47,374 nucleotides of DNA from Crocinitomicaceae bacterium. GTDB lineage: Bacteria; Bacteroidota; Bacteroidia; Flavobacteriales_D; Crocinitomicaceae. Below, one piece after another: positions 1 through 8,434 of the stretch. Below the pieces are notes generated by a model, which had not been told where the DNA came from, made no database searches, and saw only the letters and a list, made by a program, of their open reading frames with translations. Location of the stretch: assembly GCA_002709305.1 (NCBI GenBank), contig PAQM01000005.1, forward strand, positions 1 through 47,374, given 5' to 3'. The position numbers and the translations under genes are program-made. Numbering within the stretch: the first letter of the stretch is position 1; the number at the start of each line of letters is the position of its first letter.

Positions 1-10
1 TTTTCATAAT

Positions 11-790
11 CTATTTAATTATCATTTTCCTTTCCACTGTACCATCATTATAGATGTATAGAAGAGGTGTGTTTGGTTTAAATGCTGTTTCTCTGCCTAG
101 TACATCAACAATCTTTATTAGTTGTTTAGGGATGTTATTTAGTTCAGAGATATTTGATGTGTTTGAGCAAGCATTATTACAATTTTCACCAAAATAATTT
201 TGTGGGTCTATATTACTATTGTTATTAATCCAATTAATAACAGTTGGAGAATTTACATCATCTACTTCAATACAGGTTAAGTTTTGATTATTTATCACAA
301 TAAAAGAAATCAAATTAGAGTTGTTACCATTTTTAATATTTAAACATTCTAGTTGGTTGTTTGAACAATTAATAATCTCTAGTGGATTATTAGATAAATC
401 TAATGATGTAATGTTGTTGTTATTGCAGTATAATTGAGTTAAAGCTGTATTATTAGATAAATCTAATGATGTCAGTTGATTCTCATTACAATTCAAAAAA
501 GTTAAAGCAATATTATTAGATACATCTAAAGATGTTAGTTGGTTACCCCAACAGTTCAAATTAGTTAAAGCCGTAAAGGCTTCAATACCTGTTAAGTCTG
601 TTATATTATATAGATTGCAATCAATTGTATCTGTAAAAGAACTTGCTTCACTAATCTGTATCTCACTATCTCCATTGGTATTAATAGCTGAATTATTAAC
701 TAAATAGTTTTTAAAGTTAGCATCAGGAATATATACATTTTGGCCAAAACCAATAATTGGGATTAGTATAATAAATAATATTTTTTGCAT
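11..790 (-). CDS. Secreted leucine-rich-repeat protein with short C-terminal T9SS-like tail
   Basis: A 259-aa protein with an N-terminal signal peptide (hydrophobic to about residue 16, ending GFGQ). It has about five leucine-rich repeats of 21-23 residues (pattern LTSLDLSNNxALTxLxCNxNx, residues about 65-150), the Cys/Asn-rich type common in exported flavobacterial proteins. The last ~40 residues (KQLIKIVDVLGRET through DGTVERKMIIK) closely match the tail of the esterase at 43977-45005. I infer that both are export/anchoring tails of the type IX secretion system. LRRs usually mediate binding, but no ligand can be read. The gene is complete: ATG at 788-790, TAG at 11-13. A cat triplet at 5-7 could be the start of a further minus-strand gene beyond the window edge. 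Family call is firm, function unknown. Confidence 0.85.
   Translation of the reverse strand: MQKILFIILIPIIGFGQNVYIPDANFKNYLVNNSAINTNGDSEIQISEASSFTDTIDCNLYNITDLTGIEAFTALTNLNCWGNQLTSLDVSNNIALTFLNCNENQLTSLDLSNNTALTQLYCNNNNITSLDLSNNPLEIINCSNNQLECLNIKNGNNSNLISFIVINNQNLTCIEVDDVNSPTVINWINNNSNIDPQNYFGENCNNACSNTSNISELNNIPKQLIKIVDVLGRETAFKPNTPLLYIYNDGTVERKMIIK
386..574 (-). repeat. 63-bp tandem repeat inside the LRR gene
   Basis: The string attattagata[a/c]atctaa begins at 386, 449 and 512, a strict 63-bp period. It encodes the 21-residue leucine-rich repeat unit. The near-identity at DNA level suggests recent unit duplication or gene conversion within this gene. Confidence 0.8.
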
Positions 791-821
791 TTTACTCTTT
801 AAATAATGAAGTATAAAGATA

Positions 822-847
822 TAATTTTGTCATAAAGTTTATCTTTG
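822..847 (+). promoter_or_regulatory. Two candidate TAnnTTTG promoter elements before tatA
   Basis: TAATTTTG (822-829) and TATCTTTG (840-847) both match the Bacteroidota -7 consensus. The first would give a leader of about 16 nt before the ATG at 852. The second would start transcription almost at the ATG. No clear -33 TTG was found at the right distance for either, so this is a pattern match only. Confidence 0.4.
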
Positions 848-851
848 TTAT

Positions 852-1220
852 ATGATACTAATCCTTAACGATGTTTCGGGTACAGAGATACTTCTTATAT
901 TAATCTTTGTTTTGATTTTTTTTGGTTCCAAAAGTATACCAAGTCTTGCTAGAACAATGGGAAGGGCAATCCGTCAAATCAAAGATGCATCTAATGATAT
1001 ACAAAATGAAATTAAAAAATCTGGAGCTGAAATGAAAAAAGATTTAAATCTTGAAGGGATTATAAAAGAAACAGCAGAAGATATTAAATCACCCTTAGAT
1101 CAAATGGCTCAAGATATTGATAGGTCAGTTAAGTATGAGCCCTCTAAACCTTCACCTATTAAAGAAGAGATAAAAGAAAAATCTTCTACAAAAGTGTCTA
1201 AAGATGATACAAAAGATTAA
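852..1220 (+). CDS. tatA: Twin-arginine translocase subunit TatA/TatB family
   Basis: A 122-aa inner-membrane protein of the Tat system, which exports folded proteins. One N-terminal transmembrane helix (about residues 11-24) ends in the Phe-Gly hinge (F24-G25). An amphipathic helix follows (SIPSLARTMGRAIRQIKDASNDI) and then a charged, low-complexity Lys/Glu/Ser tail. Layout and length fit TatA/TatE-type proteins. The tail is longer than in minimal TatA, so a TatB-like role cannot be excluded. No tatC is nearby. It lies upstream of the RNA helicase in the same direction, but the helicase seems to have its own promoter. Confidence 0.9.
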   Translation: MILILNDVSGTEILLILIFVLIFFGSKSIPSLARTMGRAIRQIKDASNDIQNEIKKSGAEMKKDLNLEGIIKETAEDIKSPLDQMAQDIDRSVKYEPSKPSPIKEEIKEKSSTKVSKDDTKD

Positions 1221-1238
1221 TATTATTTAAATTCTCTG

Positions 1239-1246
1239 TACCTTTG
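1239..1246 (+). promoter_or_regulatory. Bacteroidota -7 promoter element TACCTTTG
   Basis: TACCTTTG, followed by CA, is a textbook match to TAnnTTTG. It lies 24 nt before the ATG of the DEAD-box helicase and predicts a leader of about 17-20 nt. No convincing -33 TTG was identified. Confidence 0.55.
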
Positions 1247-1270
1247 CACCTTGTTTCCAATAATTAAAAT

Positions 1271-2983
1271 ATGTTTAAAGAGTTTGGGTTAAAGAGTGAG
1301 GTTTTGAAATCTCTAGAAGAAATGGGTTTTGAAGTTCCTACACCAATTCAGCAAGAGTCTATTCCTCATTTAATGGGTGAGATTAGTGATTTTGTTGGCC
1401 TTGCACAAACTGGAACAGGTAAGACAGCTACGTTTGGTTTACCATTAGTAAGTAAGGTCAAGCCGGGTGAAAAATTACCTCAAGCTCTCATTATTTGTCC
1501 AACACGAGAATTATGTTTACAAATCACTAAGGATATTCAAAACTACGCTAAATACCTTAAACTAAATATTATTTCAGTTTATGGTGGTTCAGATATACGT
1601 CGTCAAATTACTGACATAAAAAAGGGTGTTTCTATTATAATTGCTACACCTGGTAGATTAGTTGATTTGATAAATAGAAAAGCTGTTTTACTAAGTAACA
1701 TTGAGTGTGTTGTTTTAGATGAGGCTGATGAAATGCTTAATATGGGTTTTAAAGAAGACATTGATAGTATTCTAGATAAAACACCAGATTTTAAAAATGT
1801 ATGGTTGTTTTCAGCTACAATGCCAAAGGATGTTGCTAAAATTGCTCAAAAATATATGGAAAATCCATTAGAGGTATCCATAGGACATAAAAATCAAACA
1901 AATGAAAATATTGAGCATATTTATTTTACTGTTTCCGAAAGAGATAGGTATGATGTTTTAAAAAGAATTATTGATTTTAACCCTACAATTTATGGTGTTA
2001 TTTTTTGTAGAACACGACGTGAAACAGCTAAAGTAGCTGAGAAATTAGCTAAAGAAGGTTACAGTGCTGAAGCCTTACATGGAGATCTTTCTCAAAATCA
2101 ACGTGATAATGTTATGAGAAGGTTTCGAGATAAAACTTTGCAGATTTTAGTTGCAACGGATGTTGCTGCTAGGGGTATTGATGTTGTTGATATTACGCAT
2201 GTAATTAACTATAATCTTCCAGATGAAATTGAAAATTATACCCATAGAAGTGGTAGAACTGCTCGTGCAGGTAAAAAGGGACAATCTATTGTTTTAGTTA
2301 CATCCAAAGAAGTGTTTAAGATTCAAAAGATTGAAAGTAAAATACGTGCAAATTTCACAAAAGGTGTTATTCCAAGTGCCAAAGAAATATGTGATATTCA
2401 ATTAAAGAAGTTAGTTGATAAGATTATTACAACAGAAGTTAAAGAGGGCGATATTGAAGATTTTATCTCAACAATAATGGAATCTTTTGAAAGTTTTTCT
2501 AAAGAAGAAATAATTAAAAAGTTTATTTCAAATGAATTTAATCAGCTTATTGATTATTATCAAAATGCAAGAGATCTAAATTTGAATGCAAATAGTAACT
2601 CTGATAGAAATAGAAGAGATAGAAAACAAAATAATAAAGGAAGACGCGATAGAGAGTCTAGAAGATCTGACGAGAATAAAACTAGATTCTTTGTTAATTT
2701 AGGCAGGAAAGATGGTCTGAATCCTGGAGGTTTGTTACGTATTGTGTGTGATTCCTCTAAACTTGATTCTAGTAAAGTTGGCCGTATTGATATTTTATCC
2801 TCATTCTCTTTTTTTGAAGCTGATAATGAGCTAGTTTCAAAAATTTTAAAAGAAGTAAATGGAGCTCAGTATGAAGGGCATAAAGTTTCTGTTGAGGTTA
2901 CTAAAGAAAACACTAGTAGAAGAAGAAATAGAGGAGGTAATACTAACAGTAGGGCTAGAAGGAATAGGTCCAGAAGACGTTAG
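1271..2983 (+). CDS. deaD: DEAD-box ATP-dependent RNA helicase with DbpA-type RNA-binding domain
   Basis: A 570-aa cytoplasmic SF2 RNA helicase of the DeaD/CsdA type, expected to act in ribosome assembly and RNA turnover, often in the cold. Complete motif set: Q motif (F2 to Q28), motif I AQTGTGKT (45-52), PTRE (77-80), TPGR (126-129), DEAD (150-153), SAT (181-183), motif V ATDVAARGID and motif VI HRSGRTARAG (325-334). A linker rich in Asn/Arg follows, then a DbpA-like RNA-recognition domain (about 474-548, starting FFVNLGRKDGL) and a strongly basic Arg/Ser/Gly tail likely to bind RNA non-specifically. Length matches other Bacteroidota DeaD proteins. A TACCTTTG promoter lies just upstream. 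Confidence 0.93.
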   Translation: MFKEFGLKSEVLKSLEEMGFEVPTPIQQESIPHLMGEISDFVGLAQTGTGKTATFGLPLVSKVKPGEKLPQALIICPTRELCLQITKDIQNYAKYLKLNIISVYGGSDIRRQITDIKKGVSIIIATPGRLVDLINRKAVLLSNIECVVLDEADEMLNMGFKEDIDSILDKTPDFKNVWLFSATMPKDVAKIAQKYMENPLEVSIGHKNQTNENIEHIYFTVSERDRYDVLKRIIDFNPTIYGVIFCRTRRETAKVAEKLAKEGYSAEALHGDLSQNQRDNVMRRFRDKTLQILVATDVAARGIDVVDITHVINYNLPDEIENYTHRSGRTARAGKKGQSIVLVTSKEVFKIQKIESKIRANFTKGVIPSAKEICDIQLKKLVDKIITTEVKEGDIEDFISTIMESFESFSKEEIIKKFISNEFNQLIDYYQNARDLNLNANSNSDRNRRDRKQNNKGRRDRESRRSDENKTRFFVNLGRKDGLNPGGLLRIVCDSSKLDSSKVGRIDILSSFSFFEADNELVSKILKEVNGAQYEGHKVSVEVTKENTSRRRNRGGNTNSRARRNRSRRR

Positions 2984-3089
2984 TATTCAGACCCTTTATT
3001 GATTGTGGAAATAGTGTTAATAATTATGGAATACTATTTGTATATAATACAATCAAATTATCTATCTTAGATTAAAGTAATTTGGACTT

Positions 3090-4508
3090 ATGTTCGACGA
3101 TGAAGAGAATGTTTTTGACGATCAAAACCTCAGAGATGAGTTATTTCGTTTTAATGCATTTATTAATGGAGAGCCTTTTGGTTTTCTGGATAGTGATAGA
3201 TGGGAATTACTTATAGATCACTTTTTGTTACTCGGAAAGTTTGATGAAGCAATACTCTGTATACAAGAAGCGTTATCTCAATTTTCACATAATGATTTAT
3301 TTAGATTAAAATTAGCTCAATGCTTAAGTGCAAAAGGTAAGTTAAAAGAATCAATTGATTTGTTGTCGGATATAGAAAAAGTTGGGTTTAGTTCCTTTGA
3401 ATTATTTCAGACTAAAGCATATATATATAGTCAGTTAAAAGAATCAAATAAAGCCATTTCTTATTACATTAAAGCTTTAGATTCTGCTTCTGACATAGAA
3501 AAAGATGATGTTTTTCTTGATTTGGCAATTGAATACCAAAATACAGGTAATTATAATTTATCTATAAAAGTATTAAAGGAAGCTATCAGGTTGAATTCAA
3601 ATAATGAATCAGCAATTTGTGAAATTGCATCTTGTTACGATTCTTTGGGGGATTTTGATAATGCCATCAAAACATACTCTGATTTTATTGACGAAAATCC
3701 ATATTCATATGTTACTTGGTATAATTTAGGTAATGCATATTCGAAAATAGAAGATTTTGATAATGCTATTAAAGCATATGATTATTCTATTTTAATAAAA
3801 GAAGATTTTGGTCCTGTATATTTTAATCTTGCTAATGCTTACCTTGCAATAGAGGATTATGGTAAAGCAATTGAATGTTTTCATAAAAACATTGAGATTG
3901 ATGGTGAAGATTCTTTAGCCCTTTGCTATATAGGTGAATGTCATGAACAATTAGATGAGTTAGAATTAGCTAAAATTTTTTATAAACGTAGCTTAGAACT
4001 TGAACCGTTATTACCAGATGCTTGGTTAGGTCTAGGTATTATTGAGGATATAGAAGGTAATACAAATATAGGATTAGATTTGATTAAAAAAGCCAGTGAT
4101 TTAGATCCAGAAAATCCCTTTATACAACATATTTTGGCTGGTGCTTATGAAAAGATTGAACAATTTAAAAATGCAGATAGCACCTATCAAATTGCTTTAG
4201 CTCTAGATCCTAATAATGAAGATTGTTTGATTAATTATGTCAAATTATTAAAGAAAGAGTCTGACCAAAATGCATTAGATTATCTAAATGTTTATGATAC
4301 TTTAAAACATGATAATAAAATTTTATCTGTTTTAAAAGTAAGTGTTAATTGGGATTTAGGTAATAAGGAGAAAGCAATAAAATTATTTAAAGAGTGTTTT
4401 GAAATGAATAAATTTAAAGCATTGAAACTATTTGAAATTAATCCAAAATTAAAAACGATAAAAGAGTTTACAAAAATAGTATCTAAGTTAGATAAAGAAA
4501 TAAAATGA
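3090..4508 (+). CDS. Tetratricopeptide-repeat protein
   Basis: A 472-aa protein built almost wholly from tandem TPR units (34-residue periodicity with W/Y-x-x-LG/A...A...Y/F...A...P). Clear examples are SYVTWYNLGNAYSKIEDFDNA and DFGPVYFNLANAYLAIEDYG. There is no signal peptide or membrane segment, so it is probably a cytoplasmic scaffold. Its stop overlaps the start of comA (ATGA), and comA in turn overlaps the WD40 gene, so the three should be one transcript. TPR plus WD40 suggests protein-protein interaction roles, but the client is not readable. The Asp/Glu-rich N-terminus (MFDDEENVFDDQ) is typical of the Bacteroidota orthologues. Confidence 0.88.
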   Translation: MFDDEENVFDDQNLRDELFRFNAFINGEPFGFLDSDRWELLIDHFLLLGKFDEAILCIQEALSQFSHNDLFRLKLAQCLSAKGKLKESIDLLSDIEKVGFSSFELFQTKAYIYSQLKESNKAISYYIKALDSASDIEKDDVFLDLAIEYQNTGNYNLSIKVLKEAIRLNSNNESAICEIASCYDSLGDFDNAIKTYSDFIDENPYSYVTWYNLGNAYSKIEDFDNAIKAYDYSILIKEDFGPVYFNLANAYLAIEDYGKAIECFHKNIEIDGEDSLALCYIGECHEQLDELELAKIFYKRSLELEPLLPDAWLGLGIIEDIEGNTNIGLDLIKKASDLDPENPFIQHILAGAYEKIEQFKNADSTYQIALALDPNNEDCLINYVKLLKKESDQNALDYLNVYDTLKHDNKILSVLKVSVNWDLGNKEKAIKLFKECFEMNKFKALKLFEINPKLKTIKEFTKIVSKLDKEIK

Positions 4509-5326
4509 ATTTTGAATTAACACATATACCTGAAAGGTCAAAAAAACCTAGAAAATCTGGTGTTACAATGATGATGGATAAGGGGCTCTCTGTCAGACAG
4601 GTTGAAGATTTTATAGAATCATCAGGACACTTGACTGATTTAGTTAAGTTTGGCTTTGGTACTTCTTATGTTTCTCAAAATCTACGGCAAAAAATTGATT
4701 TATATAAATCAGCAGGCATCAGACCTTATTTTGGAGGGACTTTATTTGAATCATTTTATGCTCGTGGAATGATTAAAAATTATATAGAAATACTTGATAA
4801 GTATGGTCTAGATCTAGTTGAAGTATCAGATGGTTCAATAATACTTAATCACGATGAAAAGTGTAATTTAATTTATTCTATGTCTAAGGATAGAACAGTC
4901 ATGTCTGAGGTAGGATCTAAAGATTCAGGCATTATTGTTTCACCAGCAAAATGGATTAAGATGATGTCAAATGAACTTGAAGCTGGATCTTGGAAGGTAA
5001 TAGCTGAGGGAAGAGAATCAGGTAATGTTGGTGTTTTTAGACCTAATGGTACAGCACATACATTATTGATTAATAGAATAATTTCAAAGGTAGACCCCAA
5101 TGATATTTTATGGGAGGCTCCAAAGAAGATGCAACAAGTTTGGTTTATTAAATTGTTTGGTCAAAATGTTAATTTAGGTAATATATCATACAATGAAATT
5201 ATTCCTCTTGAATGTTTAAGATTAGGATTACGTGGCGATACATTCTTTAATTTTTTACCCCAAGATTATGCGGAAAGATTAAAGCAAGTTAATGAAGAAG
5301 TTGAAATTGATTCCGAAGAAGAATAA
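4505..5326 (+). CDS. comA: Phosphosulfolactate synthase (ComA family)
   Basis: A 273-aa cytoplasmic TIM-barrel enzyme of the ComA family. Known members add sulfite to phosphoenolpyruvate to make (R)-2-phospho-3-sulfolactate. Recognisable stretches include LVKFGFGTS, RPYFGGTLFE, LVEVSDGS, VMSEVGSKDSG and IAEGRESGNVG, in the usual order. In methanogens the product leads to coenzyme M. In bacteria the related route gives sulfolactate or cysteate-derived compounds. The next enzyme, ComB, is encoded at 10321-11052, so the first two steps are in this window; I saw no ComC-type dehydrogenase. The gene overlaps the TPR gene by 4 bp and the WD40 gene by 35 bp. Family call is strong, the end product is inference. 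Confidence 0.88.
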   Translation: MNFELTHIPERSKKPRKSGVTMMMDKGLSVRQVEDFIESSGHLTDLVKFGFGTSYVSQNLRQKIDLYKSAGIRPYFGGTLFESFYARGMIKNYIEILDKYGLDLVEVSDGSIILNHDEKCNLIYSMSKDRTVMSEVGSKDSGIIVSPAKWIKMMSNELEAGSWKVIAEGRESGNVGVFRPNGTAHTLLINRIISKVDPNDILWEAPKKMQQVWFIKLFGQNVNLGNISYNEIIPLECLRLGLRGDTFFNFLPQDYAERLKQVNEEVEIDSEEE

Positions 5327-6191
5327 AGAGATTTTAGGTCATTCAGGTGCTGTATATGCTTGTATGACTAAAGGTGATTACATTTATACTGGTAGTTCTG
5401 ATAAATATCTTACTAGGTGGAGGATATCTGATGGATCCCAAGATAAATTTGCTATAAAATTTGATCATAGTGTTTATGCTATGAATATTACTAAAGATGA
5501 TTTTTTAGTTGTTGGTTTGTCAAGTGGAGCATTACATTTTTTTGATTTAAATAAACGAAAAGAGATTAAGTTCTATACTCAACATAAAAAAGCTATATTT
5601 TCAATACAATATAATTTAATTAAAAACCATATTTATGTCGCGGATGCTGATGGGAATTTATCTATTTGGGAATCAGATGGCAGTAAGTTACTAATATACT
5701 TGCCTTTAGGTTGTGGTAAGGTTAGATCTATTGATGTATTAAGTGATGGTTCTTGTTTTGCTTTAGCTTGTCAAGATGGAAAGATTCGTGTTTTTGAATC
5801 AGAATTTTTTAACGAAATCTCTTCAATAAATGGCCATAAAGAAGGAGTTAATTCTTTACTTTTTCATCCGCTTAATAATAATCAATTGATTTCTGGAGGT
5901 AAGGATGCATTATTAAAATTATGGGATTGGAAATCTGGTAAAGAATTAAAGTCAATAGCGGCACATAATTATGCAATATATAGAATTTCTTCTATTAAAT
6001 GTGGTGAGTTAATTGTTACGGCTAGTCGTGATAAAAATATTAAATTATGGAATTCCTCTTTAGATATATTGAAAAGAATAGATTATAAGTTGGGCGGCCA
6101 TAATCATTCTGTTAATGATATATGTATTATTGATGAAAGTACTTTTGTTAGTTGTTCTGATGATAAACGAATTATTATTTGGAATTTATGA
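5292..6191 (+). CDS. WD40-repeat beta-propeller protein
   Basis: A 299-aa protein with seven recognisable WD40 blades, enough for one closed propeller. Typical ends are LTRWRI, LHFFDL, LSIWES, IRVFES, LKLWDW, IKLWNS and IIIWNL, with GH/AH dipeptides opening several blades. There is no signal peptide, so it is likely a cytoplasmic interaction platform. The start at 5292 lies 35 bp inside comA. It is kept because the first blade (HSGAVYACMTKGDYIYTGSSD) begins at residue 18 and the next Met would cut it. Operon with the TPR gene and comA. No partner or enzyme activity can be assigned. Confidence 0.88.
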   Translation: MKKLKLIPKKNKEILGHSGAVYACMTKGDYIYTGSSDKYLTRWRISDGSQDKFAIKFDHSVYAMNITKDDFLVVGLSSGALHFFDLNKRKEIKFYTQHKKAIFSIQYNLIKNHIYVADADGNLSIWESDGSKLLIYLPLGCGKVRSIDVLSDGSCFALACQDGKIRVFESEFFNEISSINGHKEGVNSLLFHPLNNNQLISGGKDALLKLWDWKSGKELKSIAAHNYAIYRISSIKCGELIVTASRDKNIKLWNSSLDILKRIDYKLGGHNHSVNDICIIDESTFVSCSDDKRIIIWNL

Positions 6192-6248
6192 CTTTAAAAT
6201 TGCATTTATGTTTAATTAGTAAAAGTTACTTTTTTCTAAATTAGTTAA

Positions 6249-7394
6249 ATGGAAGAAAAAGTCTCGTTAATTAAGTTTATTGGTGCGATTGAACTTTTAT
6301 CAAAAAGTAAGTCCTTAAGATCTGGTGATGTTGAACAATCAGTTAAAGAGATATTAAAGTTGGCGACAGAATCATTGGATTGTGAGCGTGCTAATGCATG
6401 GATATTTAATGATGATATGAGTGTTTTAGAGTCTTTGATGTCATATGTTAAGACAGGTGACACTTACAATATAGAACCAGAATTACATAGAGTAGATCTA
6501 CCAAAGTATTTCAATGAGCTAACGAAGAATGAAATTTTAATTTCCAATGATGCAGTTAAAGAAGATTTAAATTCTGAATTAGTTGATATTTATTTGAATC
6601 CTAATAAAATAAAATCAATGATTGATATACCCATTCGTTCAGAGGGTGAAATGATAGGTGTTGTTTGTTTTGAACAGGTTAATACATTTCGAAAATGGAC
6701 ACATGAAGAAAGAAGATTTGCCCAATCTTTAGCTCAATTAATTTCATTTTCTTTAGAAACAAATAAAAAGAAAAATTATCGTTTAAAACTTGAGAGCCTA
6801 ATTCGTCAAAAAGATGCACTTATTTCTGAAATAAATCATAGGGTAAAGAATAATATATCTGTCATCATAGGTTTAATTAATTTACAACAACACAAATCCA
6901 AAAATTCATATCACACTAATTTATTTCAAGAAATAAAAGATAAGGTTTTTTCAATGTCTGCAGTTCATGAACAACTTCTTTTGAGTAAAGAGATTGATAA
7001 AATTAATATTAGTGATTTTTTATCTACTTTATTAAATAATTTGAGTAGATCTTATGAAAAAAGTGTAGAGGTAATTATTGAAAAAGAAAATATTTTTATT
7101 GATATTACTAAAGGTATCCCTTTGGGTTTAATTGCTAATGAAATAATAACAAATTCATATAAACATGCATTTGGTAAAAACAATATTTATCCAAAACTAA
7201 ATATTAAATGCTTAAAAGTAAAAAATGAAGTGTCTATTGTTTTTCAAGATAATGGCCCTGGATATAATTGGGATAAAGAAAATGTTGGAATGGGAATAGG
7301 GATTATTAAAGATTTATGTAATCAAATTGATGGGCAAATAGATTTTATTAATAGGGAGGGAGCATATACTGTATTAAAGTTTAACGTTAATTAA
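6249..7394 (+). CDS. GAF-domain sensor histidine kinase (HisKA_2/HWE-like)
   Basis: A 381-aa soluble histidine kinase. Residues about 25-175 form a GAF domain (ends MIDIPIRSEGEMIGVVCFEQV...FAQSLAQLISFSLE). A short coiled coil leads to the dimerisation/phospho-acceptor helix with LISEINHRVKNN (His197), the HisKA_2 form. The ATPase domain has an N box (IANEIITNSYKHAFG), DNGPGYNW and a G2-like GMGIGIIKDL. It has no transmembrane segments, so it should sense a cytoplasmic signal. No response regulator is adjacent; this class often works with an unlinked receiver protein. The gene ends inside the left arm of a strong terminator. Confidence 0.9.
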   Translation: MEEKVSLIKFIGAIELLSKSKSLRSGDVEQSVKEILKLATESLDCERANAWIFNDDMSVLESLMSYVKTGDTYNIEPELHRVDLPKYFNELTKNEILISNDAVKEDLNSELVDIYLNPNKIKSMIDIPIRSEGEMIGVVCFEQVNTFRKWTHEERRFAQSLAQLISFSLETNKKKNYRLKLESLIRQKDALISEINHRVKNNISVIIGLINLQQHKSKNSYHTNLFQEIKDKVFSMSAVHEQLLLSKEIDKINISDFLSTLLNNLSRSYEKSVEVIIEKENIFIDITKGIPLGLIANEIITNSYKHAFGKNNIYPKLNIKCLKVKNEVSIVFQDNGPGYNWDKENVGMGIGIIKDLCNQIDGQIDFINREGAYTVLKFNVN

Positions 7395-7425
7395 AAAAGC
7401 TTCCCCTTTATAAGAGGAAGCTTTT
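7395..7425. terminator. Bidirectional intrinsic terminator
   Basis: AAAAGCTTCC (7395-7404) pairs perfectly with GGAAGCTTTT (7416-7425), with an 11-nt loop and A/T tracts on both sides. It lies between the convergent histidine kinase (+) and small lipoprotein (-) genes and can serve both strands. Confidence 0.85.
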
Positions 7426-7449
7426 AATATATAACTTGAAATTATAAGT

Positions 7450-7737
7450 TTATTTTTTCTTTGCACATTTTAATACCTCTGTCATATTTCCATCAAAATG
7501 TTTACATGGCCCCCACATTTCTGCCCATTTTTCTGTTAATGCAACTCTATCTTCTTCAGTCATGTCTTCTTTGTCTTTGGCAATATTCATTGTAGGATTA
7601 TTGTTATAGATCTCAGCACATTCACAAGCAGATAATTTACCTTCATTGTTTTTATCATTTGATGAACTAGATTCATCTGTTCCCTTACATGAAAAAAGGA
7701 AGGATACTAATGCGATTGGTATGAATAATTTTTTCAT
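7450..7737 (-). CDS. Small Cys-rich lipoprotein (four-Cys module, single copy)
   Basis: A 95-aa predicted lipoprotein with signal peptide and lipobox LFSC (Cys17), then a Ser/Asn linker. Its single module has the order C-E-C-A ... W-x-x-M-W-G-P-C ... V-L-K-C. The same four-cysteine module occurs twice in the neighbour at 7760-8254, so the two are paralogues. Residues 50-60 differ (acidic KDKEDMTEEDR here, PGAENRDR in the neighbour). It should sit in the periplasm or on the outer membrane, with the Cys either disulfide-bonded or binding metal. I recognise no named family. It lies 22 bp downstream of the paralogue and is probably co-transcribed. Confidence 0.8.
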   Translation of the reverse strand: MKKLFIPIALVSFLFSCKGTDESSSSNDKNNEGKLSACECAEIYNNNPTMNIAKDKEDMTEEDRVALTEKWAEMWGPCKHFDGNMTEVLKCAKKK

Positions 7738-7759
7738 TTTTTTAAATTTATAGTTAATA

Positions 7760-8254
7760 TTATTTGTTATTGTTACACTTCATCACCTCCATCATAAATT
7801 CTGCATCATTGTCTGCACAAGGTGCCCAAATTTCCTCCCATTCTTTTTGCATTTCAGCTCTATCTCTGTTTTCAGATCCTGGTTGTATTGTTGGGTTCTT
7901 TTTCATTAAATCTGCACATTCACAAGGTGTTAATTTGTTTTCATTATCAGATGTTGCTTGTTTATTTGAATCATTTGATGTTTCATTTCCACACTTAAGT
8001 ACTTCTTGCATAAACTCTGCATCATTGTCTGCACAGGGCGCCCATATTTCTTCCCATTCTTTTTGCATTTCTGCTCTATCTCTGTTTTCAGCTCCAGGCT
8101 GTGTTGTTGGGTTCTTTTTCATTAAATCTGCACATTCACAAGCTGTTAATTTGTTTTCATTATCAGATTCTTTTTCTTTGTTTTCTTCACTATTTCCACC
8201 AGCACAAGACGCTAGAAATAGAATTAGTGTAAAAGGTAAAAATATTTTCTTCAT
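7760..8254 (-). CDS. Lipoprotein with duplicated four-Cys module
   Basis: A 164-aa predicted lipoprotein (lipobox LASC, Cys17). Residues 30-88 and 102-160 are two copies of a 59-residue module differing at only about five positions (A38/P, T51/I, A55/S, Q83/M, L86/M). Each copy carries four cysteines (39, 41, 74, 88 in copy 1), the CECADLMKKNPT motif and a conserved EEIWAPCADNDAEFM. The downstream gene has the single-module version. The linker ETSNDSNKQAT separates the copies. Function unknown; periplasm-facing by its lipobox. The large opposite-strand frame over this gene is only a shadow of the repeats. Confidence 0.82.
   Translation of the reverse strand: MKKIFLPFTLILFLASCAGGNSEENKEKESDNENKLTACECADLMKKNPTTQPGAENRDRAEMQKEWEEIWAPCADNDAEFMQEVLKCGNETSNDSNKQATSDNENKLTPCECADLMKKNPTIQPGSENRDRAEMQKEWEEIWAPCADNDAEFMMEVMKCNNNK
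7775..8167 (-). repeat. 177-bp direct duplication within lipoprotein gene (copies 7775-7951 and 7991-8167)
   Basis: The two copies, offset by 216 bp, encode the duplicated 59-aa Cys module. Protein identity of about 54/59 and visible near-identity at DNA level indicate a recent tandem duplication, or repair by gene conversion. Confidence 0.85.
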
Positions 8255-8340
8255 TTTTAAATAAGTTTTTATTGTGTCAAATATAGCAATGTTATCTAAA
8301 TATATTATATAATCATTTTATAATTGATTTTTTCTTTTAG

Positions 8341-8422
8341 TACCTGGGATGGGAGTCGAACCCACACGTCCTAAGACACACGCCCCTCAAGCGTGCACGT
8401 CTACCAATTCCGTCACCCAGGT
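8341..8422 (-). tRNA. tRNA-Leu (anticodon GAG)
   Basis: On the minus strand, acceptor ACCTGGG (8416-8422) pairs with CCCAGGT (8342-8348), with discriminator A at 8341. The anticodon stem CACGC/GCGTG encloses TTGAGGG, giving GAG. The long variable arm (GTCTTAGGACGT region) and the T-arm with TTCGACT fit a class II leucine tRNA of 82 nt. CCA is not encoded. It sits between the duplicated lipoprotein gene and the T9SS cargo gene. Confidence 0.95.
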
Positions 8423-8434
8423 TTAAAATTTTAT

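Noticed and set aside
6218-6236. AGTAA-AAG-TTACT-T6 as terminator after the WD40 gene
   Set aside because: A 5-bp A/T-rich stem with a 3-nt loop is too weak to claim in DNA this AT-rich.
7764-8264. 166-aa plus-strand open frame over the lipoprotein gene
   Set aside because: It mirrors the duplicated minus-strand gene, which has a signal peptide, lipobox and conserved paralogue. The Ser/Phe-rich translation is a typical antisense shadow.
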